A stretch of 64,000 nt of DNA, from positions 89,682,749 through 89,746,748 of the forward strand of contig NC_092344.1 in NCBI RefSeq assembly GCF_963676685.1, given 5' to 3'. Position 1 is the first letter of the stretch, and each line of letters begins with the position of its first letter. Positions 25,695-38,437 of the stretch are shown piece by piece. Position numbers and translations under genes: made by a program. This DNA is from Mytilus edulis. Lineage: Eukaryota > Mollusca > Bivalvia > Mytilida > Mytilidae. Below the pieces are notes generated by a model, which was not told the origin of the DNA, made no database searches, and was given only the letters and a program-made list of their open reading frames with translations.

Positions 25695-25842
25695 CAGTGG
25701 CGGATCCAGGGGGGTGTTCCGGGGGTTCGAACCCCCCTTTTTTTGGCCGATCAATGCATTTGAATGGGAGCATATAGTTGGAACCCCCCCTTTACTCTGG
25801 GTTGGGAAACCCCCCTTTTTAAAATGGCTGGATCCGCCACGG
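25695..25842. mobile_element. Palindromic MITE, CAGTGGCGGATCC ends, 5-bp TSD
   Basis: A 148-bp element from CAGTGGCGGATCCAGG to CTGGATCCGCCACGG, flanked by AGTAC on both sides (25690-25694 and 25843-25847). The internal G-runs and C-runs pair. It belongs to the family of the element at 3167-3320. Confidence 0.85.
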
Positions 25843-25849
25843 AGTACAC

Positions 25850-27400
25850 ACCGTAATGAAAACGATACATTATGTTCTTATATAGCCAACAGGAACAGGA
25901 ACTACATTCTAAATATGCTAAAACATTATAAATGAAAAGTAATGCTTTAACGTTCATTGATTATGCAATAAAACATCTTAAGGGCATAATTACAGCAGTT
26001 CTTGATGTATACTGCAACATTTTAAAGTGGACTAACTTCTACATAATTTGGTCTCTGGTGAAGAGTTTTGAGTATTTTATGCACATGTGGGGACTTTTTT
26101 TATTGGGTATTGGTTTTGTTGTTATAGGTTGAACAATGACTTCTTGTTATTTGGTCTATTGATATATAGTAGTCTCATTGACATACATATCATTTTTATG
26201 TGTGGTCTATTTCATTTTACAACTACCAACTTGCCAGGCAGTTGAGTCCTGCACCAGAATGTTAACCACTATATGACACTTTCAATTCAATTTATCGCTA
26301 GAAAAAAGTCAATATTATTCTTTGAAAATATTTTAGTATGCATATGTGCTTGCAAAGGTCAATTTTGGTGCACATTCAGTCAAGCCTTGGTGACTGGTCA
26401 AATTAAATGTGAGGTTTAAAGGGGCATTAGCTGCCAAATTTTTATGGCCACTGTGTTCATTGTTCATTCCCTCTCAAATTTGATTTAATTTATTCTAAAA
26501 TGTAATTCATAACTGCAAAAGTAGTAGAAGTGCAACCCGAAATTGTTGATATACCTTAATTTTAAGTGCTACTAGAACACACCTGTGATATCGCGGGTCC
26601 GTGACTGAATTCAAGTATACAACTTTTTGTAAGCCTTATTATAGTATTGGTATTGTCATCTGATAAAATCATGCCGGTTATAAGATGCACATTCCACCCG
26701 GAACTTGATAATTATTGGCAATATTAATTATGTGGACATCAAAAGGGTCTGGAGTGGTGTTATTTTTAATCAACACTGAGAATACTATAACACATGTTGT
26801 ATAGTAGTCTCAGATCAACACCATTGTCCTATATTAGCTATATATAAAGTTGAATTCTTTGATTTGTCGTTTTTACCCCATGACGGCTGATAAATTGGAC
26901 CTCGTTATTTTAGTATTATAGATAGATGACCAATAGAAAAGACACCAATTTGGCAGTGTTTTAAAAACAGCTGAATAAAAAACTGGAAACCGTGTAGAAT
27001 TTTTATTGTATAAGAATTCTGAATAAATGGTAGATCATGAATACACACATATGCTTTTCATTTTATTGAATACTATCAAATTCCTGAGATTTCCATTATA
27101 CTCTTACCAAACAAATTCAATTAATCTTTACTGTACAATGCTAGACCACTATACTTTTCTTACAGATATTTTTGAAATAATTTTTGGATTTAACTATAAG
27201 ATACTTAACTGGAATTTTTTTTTTTGTAGATTATATAATTTGAATTAAAAAAAGGGTTACATGAATATATATTTAACATACAAGACAAATACAAAGTAAA
27301 AAATACAAAAAATGTGTTCCCACATAGACAACAACCATTAAATTAAACCAAACTTTTCATTCAAGTCTCAGAATATTTTCCATCTATAGACCACAATCAA
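25850..27400. other. Intergenic between NRF1 and the stress-protein gene
   Basis: AT-rich DNA of about 1.5 kb with no supported gene or repeat. The two flanking genes converge on it. Confidence 0.45.
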
Positions 27401-27410
27401 TCAACTGAAG

Positions 27411-27416
27411 TTTATT
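27411..27416 (-). terminator. Poly(A) signal of the universal stress protein gene
   Basis: TTTATT on the plus strand (AATAAA on the minus strand), about 115 bases after the stop codon. Confidence 0.5.
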
Positions 27417-27530
27417 AAACTTATATTTGTTATAAAAAAGAACTACATGTAGCTGTTCATTTGTTACTGTCTTGGTGCGTTAATCAGTTCTTTGTTTCCA
27501 ACTAGCACCAATTGAATAATACTAAAATGT

Positions 27531-30500
27531 CTACTTCTGGTGATCATGTTTTTGGTCTTGATGACGTACAACCAGTACTGGTATATGGGCGTGGTGGATG
27601 ACATAGTCACTCACACTACCTAGGAATGTTCTTCTAATTGTTCCCATACCCCTTGTGCCACTGACAATCATGCCTGCTCCTTCCTCTTTGGCTACTTTAC
27701 AGATGACTTCACCTGGACTTCCACTAACACTCTTCACTTTACCACCAATCTGTCAACAAAGTTTGTTATAGATTAGTGAGCAGCTATTTATTAATTATTA
27801 TCAAAAGTAAGGTTATTATTCATAAATTTTTATAATAATATGACCTCCATGAGAACAGCAGTTAAAATACTGTGAATTTCACAACAGCAGAAAAGCAAGA
27901 GCAGTGCTGTGAGCTTCATGGTTGATTCATACATCGACACTCTCCTTTATTCACTACATTGTACATATATGGTTTTGATTCACATACATGTTGCAGGAAT
28001 TCTTTAATTTCATTTGTCCACAAAACACTTTTTACTGCTGTACACTTTCACTTTTGATGATCTAAACATTATATTTTAGATATGAATACATCTGATTTCT
28101 CACATAATCTTGCAAAGGAATGTAAAAAACTGTATCTTGTGTGCATGTATGCCCTTTAATTCATTTGAATGCTCACTTTAGGAATTTGGTGGTCTTAAAT
28201 AACTTGTTAATTCAAATTCAACTATTGCTAAACACACTTGTCTAGTACTTAAAATTAAACCTATTTACATCTTTTTGTAGGTTTGATTGGTTTGTTGGGT
28301 TGCTGTCTTATTACCCTTTGAGTCCCCTTTGTTGTATTTAAAGAAATAAGTTTTAACAGTTAAATCAAACATACTGTTAGATACACAAATTGTCTCCGTT
28401 GACATTTATCACTTAAAAGTATTTCAATGACCTATATATCATATGACCTGAACATGATAAATAGTCATAAGTTAAATGTATGTATAAATAGATCTTGTTA
28501 TCAATTACAGTCTTGTGCATTTGTTAGTTGTTATTGCCCACCTTAGACAATTTTGTACCTACAAAACTATTTTTTTTAGCATTTATGTAGTCCTAATGTA
28601 TCTTGATCCATAAATTCATTTTCATATCTACCAGCCTACCCTGATAAAACTGCTATATATTAATAGTATATAAATTTATAGAAATATCAAATTTTATTTA
28701 TCTGTATTTAAATATTAATTAAATTATTACTCCATGGTCCTTCATTTTCTGTCCAAGAGTTTCCAGCAGTTTTTTAATTCGTTTTTCCTCTTCTTGCCAC
28801 AGATCTGTTAATACTGTCACGTCAGCCATAACCATTGCTAATAAAAGGGATAAACTTCAGTTAATATAGGTCAATTATATGCATTTAACAGTTTATGCTG
28901 ATATACACGCCTAAAAAATAAGACCAACTATCTATCTATAAACTGTTTTGTAGGCTGAACTTTGGGTCATGATCGGTCATGAGTAAATCAATAATTGTGG
29001 TCAATGTTCAAATGAAAGGACATCATTTGCCAAAATAAACATCGTCTAATGTACTAGATTTAGTATATAATGACCTCTGTTAAAGGTCGTTCTCCAAATG
29101 AAACCTAACCGTGAGAAGTTCAATTTGACCACGAAAACACAAAAAGAATTATTGAATTTATCAACATTCAGACCGATTTTAACGTTTTGTCTGCTTTGAA
29201 AATTCTGTACATTTTTAAGGCTCTACATATTTCATATTATCAGATGGGTTTTCTTTCTTGTTTCTTGACCTTTCTTGACTTATTTCTTATAAACAGTGCT
29301 TATGATTGTTTCAGCCACTGTATTGGCTTGGCTCTAGAGGCGCCAAACTTGTTATTACTAGTAACTTTATTTTGTATTTGCTATATACTAGTCTCGGGTA
29401 CATTTTATGCTGTGAATGCATAAACAATAAAGTAAAATCTACGAAATGTCACCTTCAGTATTATGCAAACACATGGCCTATTATTCGTATTAAATATTTA
29501 TACCAATGAATTGCATCACTGATACTACATAAAGACTCATCGCGTGAATATGTTTAAAAATCTATATACATGTTCATAAAACTAATAACATTATATTATA
29601 AACTTGTAGTTTATTTTAAATGCATTAAAGCTTAAACGAATATGTCTACGTCGCAGTTATTTAGGCAATAGTCAAGATGGTCACCCGAACCATTTCTTCT
29701 TGGAAATCTTCTTGACCTGCATGACACTACGAATATCCTCGGTTGTAACTTAAAAAATAGCTTTTAAATAGTTTTCATTTTTTTCGAGATCAACTGTGGA
29801 TGTTGATAATATTGTAATACTTATTCACTTACGTGACTGTACGACGGTGTGATATTCAGGAACATGTACAAATACCACATGATCGCTTGGTTTGTGTACA
29901 TTCTTCATAAACCCTGAAATTAATATTTTAATTATAATAAATGTTTAAGAAAGTTCCGTAATTCAACATTCAGAAAAGGACAAGAGGGATCAGTAAGAGT
30001 TATAATTTTTTTCGATTTATATTCTGCAATGCTTGAGACAATATTGATTTCTGACAGATCTAAATAACAGGCTAATTTCATATTAAAGTCGCGGCAAGTC
30101 TACTGGATCCCGTTACTTTTGACAATAAAATTGAGAATGGAAATGGTGAATTTGTCAAAGAGACAACAACTCGTATATAGAACAGCCAACAGCAGAAGGT
30201 CACCAATAGGTCTTAAATGCAGCGAGAAATTCCCGCACAAGGCTTGGACCTAAGCAAAAAACGTTTGTTACTGTATACATGAATGTAAAATAACTCCAAT
30301 ATCTATAATGCCATACCAAATATTTTGTTTTAAAAGCAAAAAATAATTATACTTGATTGAGGAAGCATGTTAGTTATCGTACAGATGCTGATGCATGTAT
30401 GTAAGGAACCACCCCTAAACGACAAAGAAATCAATAGGATAATCAGCTGTCGTTAACAAACATGTTATTGTTCAAGAGCTGTCATACATATATGCTGATT

Positions 30501-33500
30501 TAAAACTGTTGTTAGTCATGAATCAATATTTTTATGGAAACGCTACAGTAAAACATTGAAACCATCGGGCTATATATAAGCCAGTAAGCCAAAATTCTAT
30601 TCAAAAGTTTTATCCCTATTAAACACACATAGCTGCTGTAAATGGCCTCGTTGTTTAATCATATTTATAATTAGGTGTTGATGGTCTCGGATAAATTGAC
30701 ATTCAAAATTCGTCTAGATTCGTGAAAATGAATGCCTTATGAAAAACCGTATGCTGACGTCTTCAAAAATTAGAGAAGTGGGCAATATTTGAATAAGACA
30801 CTAAACACTGGTGACTGAGAACTTTAAGGCTGGCATCTGTTTTAGGACAGGAGGTGCGACAGTAATCAGGACTTATATTATATGTTTGCCTCCAGTACCT
30901 TATGAGCACAACAGTTAAGTGTACACAAAACACTCAACCGGAGCAACCGTATAATAAGACTGCTGTTTTCAGCTTGAACAGAGACTTGCGTCCTAACACA
31001 TATAAATATTAAAGTAACAATGTACTGAATTCGGGTGCCACATGTGGAACAGGATCTGCTTACCCTTCCGGAGCACCTGCGATCACCCCTAGTTCTTGGT
31101 GGGGCTCGTGTTGTTTATTCTTTAGTTTTCTATGTTGTGTCATGTGTACTATTGTTTTTCTGTTTGTCTTTTTCATTTTTAGCCATGGCGTTGTCAGTTT
31201 GTTTTAGATTTATGAGTTTGACTGTCCCTTTGGTATCTTTCGTCCCTCTTTCATAATCTTCATACTTATGTAGCTATCTTATTTACTTAAGGTAAGAGAT
31301 AAAAGGTTAAAACATATCACTATGTCATTATATAGTACTGTACCTAGAAATAAGTTTTATATACTTTAAACGTTTTCGTAAACTTTATGGCATGTCATAT
31401 AACTACTACTGTAAATACACGGTTGCAGTAAAAAGTCAAAACATTCTACAAAAACGTAATTGAAGAAACATCCCATTCATGCCAAAAATTTTATGAGACA
31501 TGGTCAATCTGGTTATTTCTGAATGTGCCCCTAAAGGCATTTATAGATATTACAGTAACTAGTGTACATATTTCAAGTTTATACAGATTCAGTACTATCA
31601 TCATGATCATATATCGTTTAAACCAAATACTAGATCTTACTAGTTTTACACAGATGAGACTTCAGGAACTAAAATTTGGACTACAAACTAAGATCGTGGA
31701 TAAGTATTCGAGAAATTACAAACATATTATAATGTAGTTTAGCCACTATCGTCTATATTTTTGTTCTGTTTCACAACAATCAGATGTTTTGATACGCTTC
31801 ACTCCAGTTACTCGTCGGAGAGTATCGAATAGCGAAAACGAACAGCTGATTTTAATGAGATTGATTTGACCAAGATGATTTGATATTTGTATAGTATCTC
31901 ACTAAATATCAATGCATACGAGTTATAAAATTATGAAAATCGTTCACTTATGAATTTATAATATATATTAATATGGAATTTGCCTTTTTAAAGACCGTTT
32001 CTTACAGGCGCGTAGCTGCCTATACGCTAACACGCAGTTGCGTGCACATCGATTCGGCATGCAAAAAAAAAATGGCAAAATAAAAATTTATAGATTGAAT
32101 GTTAAAGGAAACACCTATGTTGTCACTTTTTGAATTGATGAAATATCATTAAATAACGGCATTTGGTTTCAAAATAAAAGTTTCATTGGAGATTATGACA
32201 AAATCGGACAGTAACTTGTATCTTTTACTAGATTTGAATTTGTAATACTCAGTCTAAGACATGTAGTTTTTGGAGCACATATTACAGTGCACGGTTCATC
32301 AGTTTGGAATGAGATGTACCAATCGGCATAAGAGTTATCAGAACCCCTCGATATCGTTGAAAATATGCCGAGGCGATGTGGTCGACAGACTTCCAGATCC
32401 AATCACCCTGCAAACACGCCAAAACAGTATTGGAAAGTCTCATTATTTTTTGCGTTCATAGACCATATGATATGATAAGGGAACTAGAGAGTGGAGTCGC
32501 GTCTAGTATTATCAGAAAATCGCACTTTTGCGCTGTATCTGCTCCATCGTGTTGTAAGAAATATAACAAACGAAAAAATCTCAACATTATCTGAGACATA
32601 CGAAACTGACCTGGCATGTGATTTTGACGATTTTAATTGGGAGGTCACTCGATGCTGAACACGTACGCTGGTTCTGATGATAACATCTCGCTAGTGCTAC
32701 CATGGAGATCTATCAGTGTACTAAGTATGTTGAAAACAAATGTACGATCAACAATGAACGACAGTTACTAGCATTACTGTATATTCATCGGGATTTCAGT
32801 GTGAATATTGACAATTAAAGTAATACAGAAGTTTGTTTCTGCCTAGACCGGAAGAGCAGATTTTGGACAATTTTGAGTAAATTCTGTATAACAAATATGT
32901 GTTGTTTATGTATTACTCTATTCAGAAGATTTATTAATAGTTTTACATTCATAATTTTGTATAAGTCCTATCTACATATAGCTCCTCTTTTAACAGTCCT
33001 ATGACCGAAAACCGAAAAAAACCCCATTTTTCTGCATAAAAGGGTCCCAAAATTTAGTTGCTTGCACATCGTTTCTTTCTAGCTACGCCCCTGTCTTACC
33101 CTACACAATACCCAATATATCATTTATTTTCCACCACTTTCTTAATCTTTCAAGCGACACCCCTTCCCCTGTAATACTAAATAGTAGTTTTATATTATCA
33201 ATTGTCCTCGCATTTTTTTTCGAATTCACTAGTATCTTTTTTTTACCATTTCAATCTTTTTTCGTTCTTTTCGTAACATAATAGTATTGCAACGCTCACT
33301 AAGGGTTAAACTCGGGTCAATGGCATTTCAATCGACTTTTACCATTGGTGGATTGACAAATAAAAACATTGTCTGCATGTTCATGGTAATCCATGAATCT
33401 TTATTTCAGAATCTAAATAAAAAAACATAGAAGATATATATTGTTGTCAGTTTTTAAATTACCAATTGCAGCCGACTTTATAATCTACGCAACAAAAAAT

Positions 33501-33657
33501 AACTTTAATACTGGAGCAGTCATGTGCATTATCGATAAGAACGTTGTCACATTTCTGTTTCAGAACATAAATAATCATATAATAACTTACAATCAAATGC
33601 GTAATCTGAGTAATCACTTCCATCCATAGCAATGACAACATTTCTTCCTTCAGACAT
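27531..33657 (-). CDS. Universal stress protein (UspA family), four exons
   Basis: Minus-strand exons, in transcript order: 33657-33591 (ATG at 33657), 29913-29833, 28837-28731 and 27749-27531 (stop). They sum to 474 nt, that is 157 residues plus stop, a normal single-domain USP length. All junctions are GT-AG and the phases fit (1, 1, 0). USPs are small cytosolic alpha/beta proteins that bind ATP and act in stress responses; animal members are common in molluscs and cnidarians. The N-terminal strand with AMDGSDYSDYAFD and the C-terminal GTRGMGTIRRTFLGSVSDYV are typical. The latter satisfies the G-2x-G-9x-G-S/T motif, so ATP binding is expected. Intron 1 (29914-33590) holds three mobile-element pieces. 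The physiological role is unknown. Confidence 0.93.
30128..30250 (+). repeat. Dispersed mussel repeat (GAGAATGGAAATGGTGAAT)
   Basis: In intron 1 of the stress-protein gene. AAATTGAGAATGGAAATGGT, then GAGACAACAACTCG, an AGCAGAAGGTCACCAATAGG box and GCAGCGAGAAATTCCCGCAC. Confidence 0.8.
31028..31256 (+). mobile_element. Penelope-like element, 3' tail fragment (copy 3)
   Basis: In plus orientation it matches the tail at 46075-46300: GATCTGCTTACCCTTCCGGA, then GGTGGGGCTCGTGTTG, GCCATGGCGTTGTCAGTTTG and GTCCCTTTGGTATCTTTCGT. Only the last 230 bp are present. It lies in intron 1 of the stress-protein gene, antisense to it. Confidence 0.75.
32005..33093. mobile_element. hAT-like DNA element, decayed
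   Basis: Ends are inverted: CAGGCGCGTAGCT (32005) and, read inward from the other side, CAGGGGCGTAGCT (33093). TCTTA flanks both ends (32000-32004, 33094-33098). Just inside each end is a direct copy of a 20-bp box near AGTTGCGTGCACATCGATTC (left) and AGTTGCTTGCACATCGTTTC (right). No transposase frame survives. The end sequence CAGGGGCGTAGC is of hAT type, but a 5-bp rather than 8-bp duplication leaves the superfamily open. Confidence 0.65.
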
Positions 33658-34019
33658 GGTTAACTTTGAGAAAAAGTTGTAAAATCAACCGAAAGTAGAT
33701 GAAAAGTATCTATAGATCTATATGCGTACACCTACGTTTACAAATTGACGAGGTCAAGGCAGCACCCAAGGCTGAAAAGGGAGGTAATACATATCAGTCG
33801 TTGAATGAATCGGTGACACCATTTTATTTATTCTAATTTAAGGTACCATGTAATTGTATGCTTTCTCATAATTCGTGCTTCTTTATCATCAATATACATG
33901 TACATCCTAATGTTTTATGTGCATTATTTTATTTAGTAATTACTAACAATAGATCTAGCTACATGGTTGTTTTTTTTATAATGTATGCCGGGTTACTAAC
34001 ACTATATGCATGTCCTTTA

Positions 34020-34200
34020 TGAGGGGGAGGGGGGCAGGGGTAAGGGAGACAGGGAGAAAGAAGAAAGGGATAGGAGAAAGGAGAGGAAGGCTGGGAGAAA
34101 GGAGAAAAAGTTGGAGAAAAAAATAAAATATCTCCCTTTTTTCCGGTAAATTAAAAAAAATAAAATAAGGAGAAAGGAGAAGAGGGTGGGAGAAGGGTAC
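34020..34200 (+). repeat. Polypurine tract (GGAGAAAGG-rich)
   Basis: The plus strand is almost only G and A for about 180 bases, with GGAGAAAGGAGAA units. The minus-strand ORF rich in Ser, Leu and Pro is an effect of this composition. Confidence 0.7.
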
Positions 34201-34799
34201 CCCCTGTCCTCCCCTCCTATATGTCCTATATAGCTGAGGTTTTTAAAGTGTAGTTGGTACACGCGTATATATAATATAGTAGAGAGAGGGAGGGTCTTGG
34301 TGGGGGTGTTTCTATCATTAGAAAAAAGGGAAATAGCCCGCAGCCGCGCGCCGTTGATGCACACACCACAAGAACGTTCATTACAATCAAGGCCATACAG
34401 TGAATAAACTGAAGATCAGGACCAGTTCATTCAAGGGTGCCTATAGATTTTGGAAAATGATAGTTTCCTTGACCCAACAGAGCGAAACTTGATTATTTTA
34501 GACATGAAAGTCTTGTCATATCAATTCATACAAAGGTTAACAAATCTGACCCAGATTTCTTATTATTGAGGCTCATCGCTTTCTAATAATTTATAATAGG
34601 AAAAACTGTTAATAGACTTAAGAAGTTTAGCAACATTAACACTTTGATGACCTTATATATGTGAAAATTGACTACGCATTCAAGGAAAGGCTAGAGTTGC
34701 AGACCATGTCTTCTCATTAAAATCAATTGTTAATGAATACAAGACACCCAAAAAAAAAAAATGGGGGGAATGTGTCCATGGGACACAGATGATGCCTCG

Positions 34800-36070
34800 C
34801 TTGTATATAATGTTATTTCAAATCGGTTGAGAATAAGATTTTCTTATTGGATAAAAAGGGGTCCAATACGCTAACATTAAATCTGATAAATCGTTTGTAA
34901 AGTATGGAGTGCCTCAAGGTTCTATTTTAGGTCCGCTGTTATTTTTAATATATATAAATGATTTACCACTTCATGTTAAACAATCCAATGTGGATTTATA
35001 TGCTGATGATTCAACATTGCATTTTCATGATAAAAACATTGAAAAAATAAACAGCATATTGCAAAATGATTTAAATGCTATACAATCTTGGTGTAACAAT
35101 AACAGTATGAAAATCAATGCACAAAAAACTAAGTGTATGAAATTGGGTTCAAAACAAAAACTTAAACAACTATCAGAATTATGTATTACCGTCAACGAAA
35201 CATGTATTGAGAATGTCCATTCTTTCAAATTACTTGGAATAGACATTGATGAAAATTTAAGCTGGGAAGATCATGTTGATCGTATATGTAAAATTATCTC
35301 ATCTAAAGTATCACTTTTATATAAAATTAAAGTATATTTGCCAATACACACAAGGCAACTATTTTATAATGCATATATTCTACCATATATAGACTATTGT
35401 AGTTCAGTTTGGGGAAATTTATTACAAAAAGATTCAGATAGAATCATAAAACTTCAAAAAAGAGTAGCAAGAATTATACTGGAATGCGATATTTCTATTC
35501 CATCTAATTTCATGTTTTCTTCTTTAAAATGGCTATCTTTTACCAAAAGAATAAAATACCAACAATCAATTCTAATGTATAAAATTGTAAATGGGCTAAC
35601 ACCTGATTACTTAGCAATACTAAATATTGATGATGTGCAACGCCACAACTTACGATCTGTCTCTAATAATGATCTTTTTGTTCCAAGACCAAATACAAAT
35701 TTTTATAAAAAATCTTTTCATTATTCTGCAACCAAAGTATGGAATAATTTACCACTCGAAATAAAGAAATGTCCTAATGTGGAATTATTCAAGAAACATA
35801 GTTATAATCATTTTCTTGAAAATTATATGCAAGTCAACTAATTTGTTTTCCTCTAACAAAACTATATCAAATATTGTCATTTATTACCCTTTGTATATTT
35901 CAATGATTGAATTGTGTATATACTAGTAATATATATTGAAAATTAATGTATGAATGTATGAATGTTAACTGTATGCATGTATTTTGTTTGAGGGCCTCAA
36001 TGAAAATTAGACTATTTCTAATTGAGTTACCCTCTTTAAATAAAGAATTTATTATTATTATTATTATTAT
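34800..36070 (+). mobile_element. LINE, 5'-truncated, with ATT tail
   Basis: It contains the RT coding segment 34861-35841, a 3' UTR with GAGGGCCTCAATGAAAATTA, and a terminal ATT repeat at 36048-36070. Homology can be traced upstream to about 34800 after one frameshift near 34858. Confidence 0.85.
34861..35841 (+). pseudogene. LINE reverse transcriptase, C-terminal part
   Basis: An uninterrupted frame of 326 codons begins in the RT fingers/palm. It has VKYGVPQGSILGPLLF, the catalytic YADD box in LYADDSTLHF, the thumb region with FKLLGIDIDENLSW, and the C-terminal LINE region (YIDYCSSVWGN, LQKRVARIIL, SATKVWNNLPLEIK). Such a protein would copy element RNA at a nicked target. It resembles Jockey/CR1-type elements. 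The endonuclease and the first part of the RT are missing, so the copy cannot be autonomous, although the remaining frame is intact and therefore probably young. Confidence 0.9.
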
Positions 36071-36164
36071 ACATGACATTCATTAATCTTCAGTAATAAA
36101 TTCCATCGGTCATTAACAGAACAAAACGGACCAGAAAACCGGTCGTTAATGAACTTTTACATGA

Positions 36165-36285
36165 TATGGACCGGTGGGGCGTGGTTTACGTCTGATAATG
36201 ACCGTTGGGGCGTGGTTTACGTTTGATATTGACTGTTGGGGCGTGGTTTCTCTGTTAATAACCGATGGGGCGTGGTTTCTCTGAT
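36165..36285. repeat. 31-bp tandem repeat, four copies
   Basis: GGGGCGTGGTTT recurs at 36176, 36207, 36238 and 36267, each preceded by a variant of AATGACCGT. Confidence 0.8.
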
Positions 36286-36555
36286 TAGAAAGATGTACCT
36301 TTTATAAAACATGTTACTGTTTTTAATATAACATTTAAGTTGTTGAATTGTTAATTATATTTTTTCGTTAATTGTAAAATTAAAGAAAACTTAATTAAGA
36401 ATTTATATACTGAAAAATCGCACTAAAATGAATGGCAGTATTACTACGACTGGTCTTCACTCTTTACTATAGAAATCGTACAACTACTCGAGTTCGCTTT
36501 AGGCGTTTTGAATTTATGAGAATTTTCCAAAACATGGTTTCTCAATGAAATAAAC

Positions 36556-36740
36556 ATAATAGTTCTTGAAAAACTGGTCATTATCGTGATACATGGACTG
36601 CCCGTAGGACAGTGGTATTGACTGCGACAGCGATAATGACCTCGCCTTCGGCTCAGTCATTATCACTATCTTAGTCGATACCACTGTCCTGTGGGCAGTC
36701 CATATATCACGATAATGACCAGTTTTTCAAGAACTATTAT
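36556..36740. mobile_element. Foldback element with about 85-bp arms
   Basis: The whole 185 bp is one large inverted repeat. The left end ATAATAGTTCTTGAAAAACT pairs with the right end AGTTTTTCAAGAACTATTAT, and pairing continues inward through GGTCATTATCGTGAT and GACTGCCC...GGACAGTGGTAT to a short loop near CGCCTTCGGCTC. Confidence 0.85.
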
Positions 36741-38000
36741 ATAAATATAAAGGGACATAGCGTTAGAATGGTAAAAGTGACGCTACCCAATTTTAAACTT
36801 GATCCGACTTTTGTGGTAATAGGCATTGTGCATAAGTTTCATTACAGTTGGTTGAGGCAAACTTAAGTTAGAGTACCAAAACGAAAAAATTCAGCATTTT
36901 TTCCATTTGTAAAGGGGAATAACTCTAGATCGATTAAGTGACGCCACTATAATTCAAACTCGATCTGTGTTTAGTGATAATTAGCGTTGTGCATAAAGGG
37001 GTCTCGGTGGCCGAGTGGTCTAAGAATGTCGTTGGTTCTTTTACATATAATACTAGAAACTTTCATCATTTTATATTAAGGACGAGAGTTAGTCATCCCA
37101 TAGGGGAGGCCTACATTATTAACTACATCAATGTCGTCATATTTCTCTTTTATGAACTCCCTTTTTTTTTGTTGGTATCTTGATAATCAATGTTTACATA
37201 CTGATATTTTGGAGATAGTTACTCCCTTTGAAACTCATTGGCTGAAGCCTCGCATCTCTCTTTAACTCTATATGCAAACATACCAAGAAAAATAAACTCT
37301 ATATTGTTCAAACTATCTTTATATAATGAATTATTAAAGACTTGTCCAATACCCTTGACTATTATTCCAGTATCTAATGACACTTTTACTATTTTACGAT
37401 TTTTCTCATTAAGAATGGTTTTGGTATAATTGTAAATATGCTTGATGCAATGTTGATGCTCGTTACGGGGAGTTAAATTACGTAAAGGCAGAATAGATAT
37501 AATATTTTGTACATGTTTCTGCTGTCAGTTTTGGTATATCTTACTTGAAAGGAAAACAACATCAAATTGTTTACACAAAGCATTTTCTATGCAATAACCT
37601 ATCTCTTTGTTGGTTCCTTAAAACATGAGGGCCATTAGTTTCTTTATAAAACGAATACTTTAACTATGATATAATCATCTATTTTATTCAGATGCACATT
37701 AGAGAACTACAATTTACAATGAGGCAGTTGAGAAGCTTACCTTGTCGATGTTTCATTCTTTCTTTAAGACTAATTTATGAGTAATATTGTGTTGTTACAG
37801 CAGATGACTTTGAATCTATTTTCTCTGCCAAGGATTTGTTCAGACTATACTAGTATCTTTTTATTTGCATTGACGATAATTCCCTGTATCACACAACCAG
37901 TCAGTCAATATGAGGGTAATCCTATAATGTGTATCATCAACATCTGTTTTCTGTATACTGTCGAATAACAAAACCTAAAAATCACACATCCAACAAATCA
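36741..38000. other. Intergenic, with a diverged dispersed repeat
   Basis: At 36750-36990 two related blocks (GTGACGCTACCC near 36778, GTGACGCCACTA near 36940; both followed by ATTGTGCATAA or GTTGTGCATAA) suggest an old repeat. A tRNA-like A box follows at about 37003-37024 without the rest of a tRNA. The remainder shows nothing. Confidence 0.4.
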
Positions 38001-38437
38001 CACACTCAGGGCCGTAACTAGCCTCTTTTAATAATGAGGCAAAATATATTCGCCGAAGCGTAGAGAGGCGAAAAAATTTTGGCGAAGTGCAGAAGCTTTG
38101 AGTAAAATAACGCAAAATCGTGCATTCTGAGCGTTCCACAGACTTTCTTACATTGAAACGCAAATAATCTTTAGCTATTTTTTCGACAATATTCTGGTCT
38201 CAATGCAAAAACATAGATTCATTATAATTTAAGACTTTTAGGTTTTAGGGGCAATATTAAAAGACCGATTTGTAGGATAAAGTAAAATTCGTATTTCTCA
38301 TAATCATTAATACCGGGTCTGTCTGTCTGCTCTTGTCTTGTATTGTGCTGACTTTGATGATTTTTTTTATGACTAGATTTAAATATAGTGACAGTGCAGT
38401 ATTATACTTTAAGTACTAGTACTGTTTAATTCGACAC

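Noticed and set aside
34017..34364. 115-codon minus-strand ORF rich in Ser, Leu and Pro.
   Set aside because: It is the complement of a polypurine tract; low complexity, no conserved motif.
36999..37075. tRNA-like start GGTCTCGGTGGCCGAGTGGT.
   Set aside because: Looks like a Leu/Ser tRNA A box, but no anticodon arm, B box or acceptor pairing follows. At most a scrap of a tRNA-derived element.
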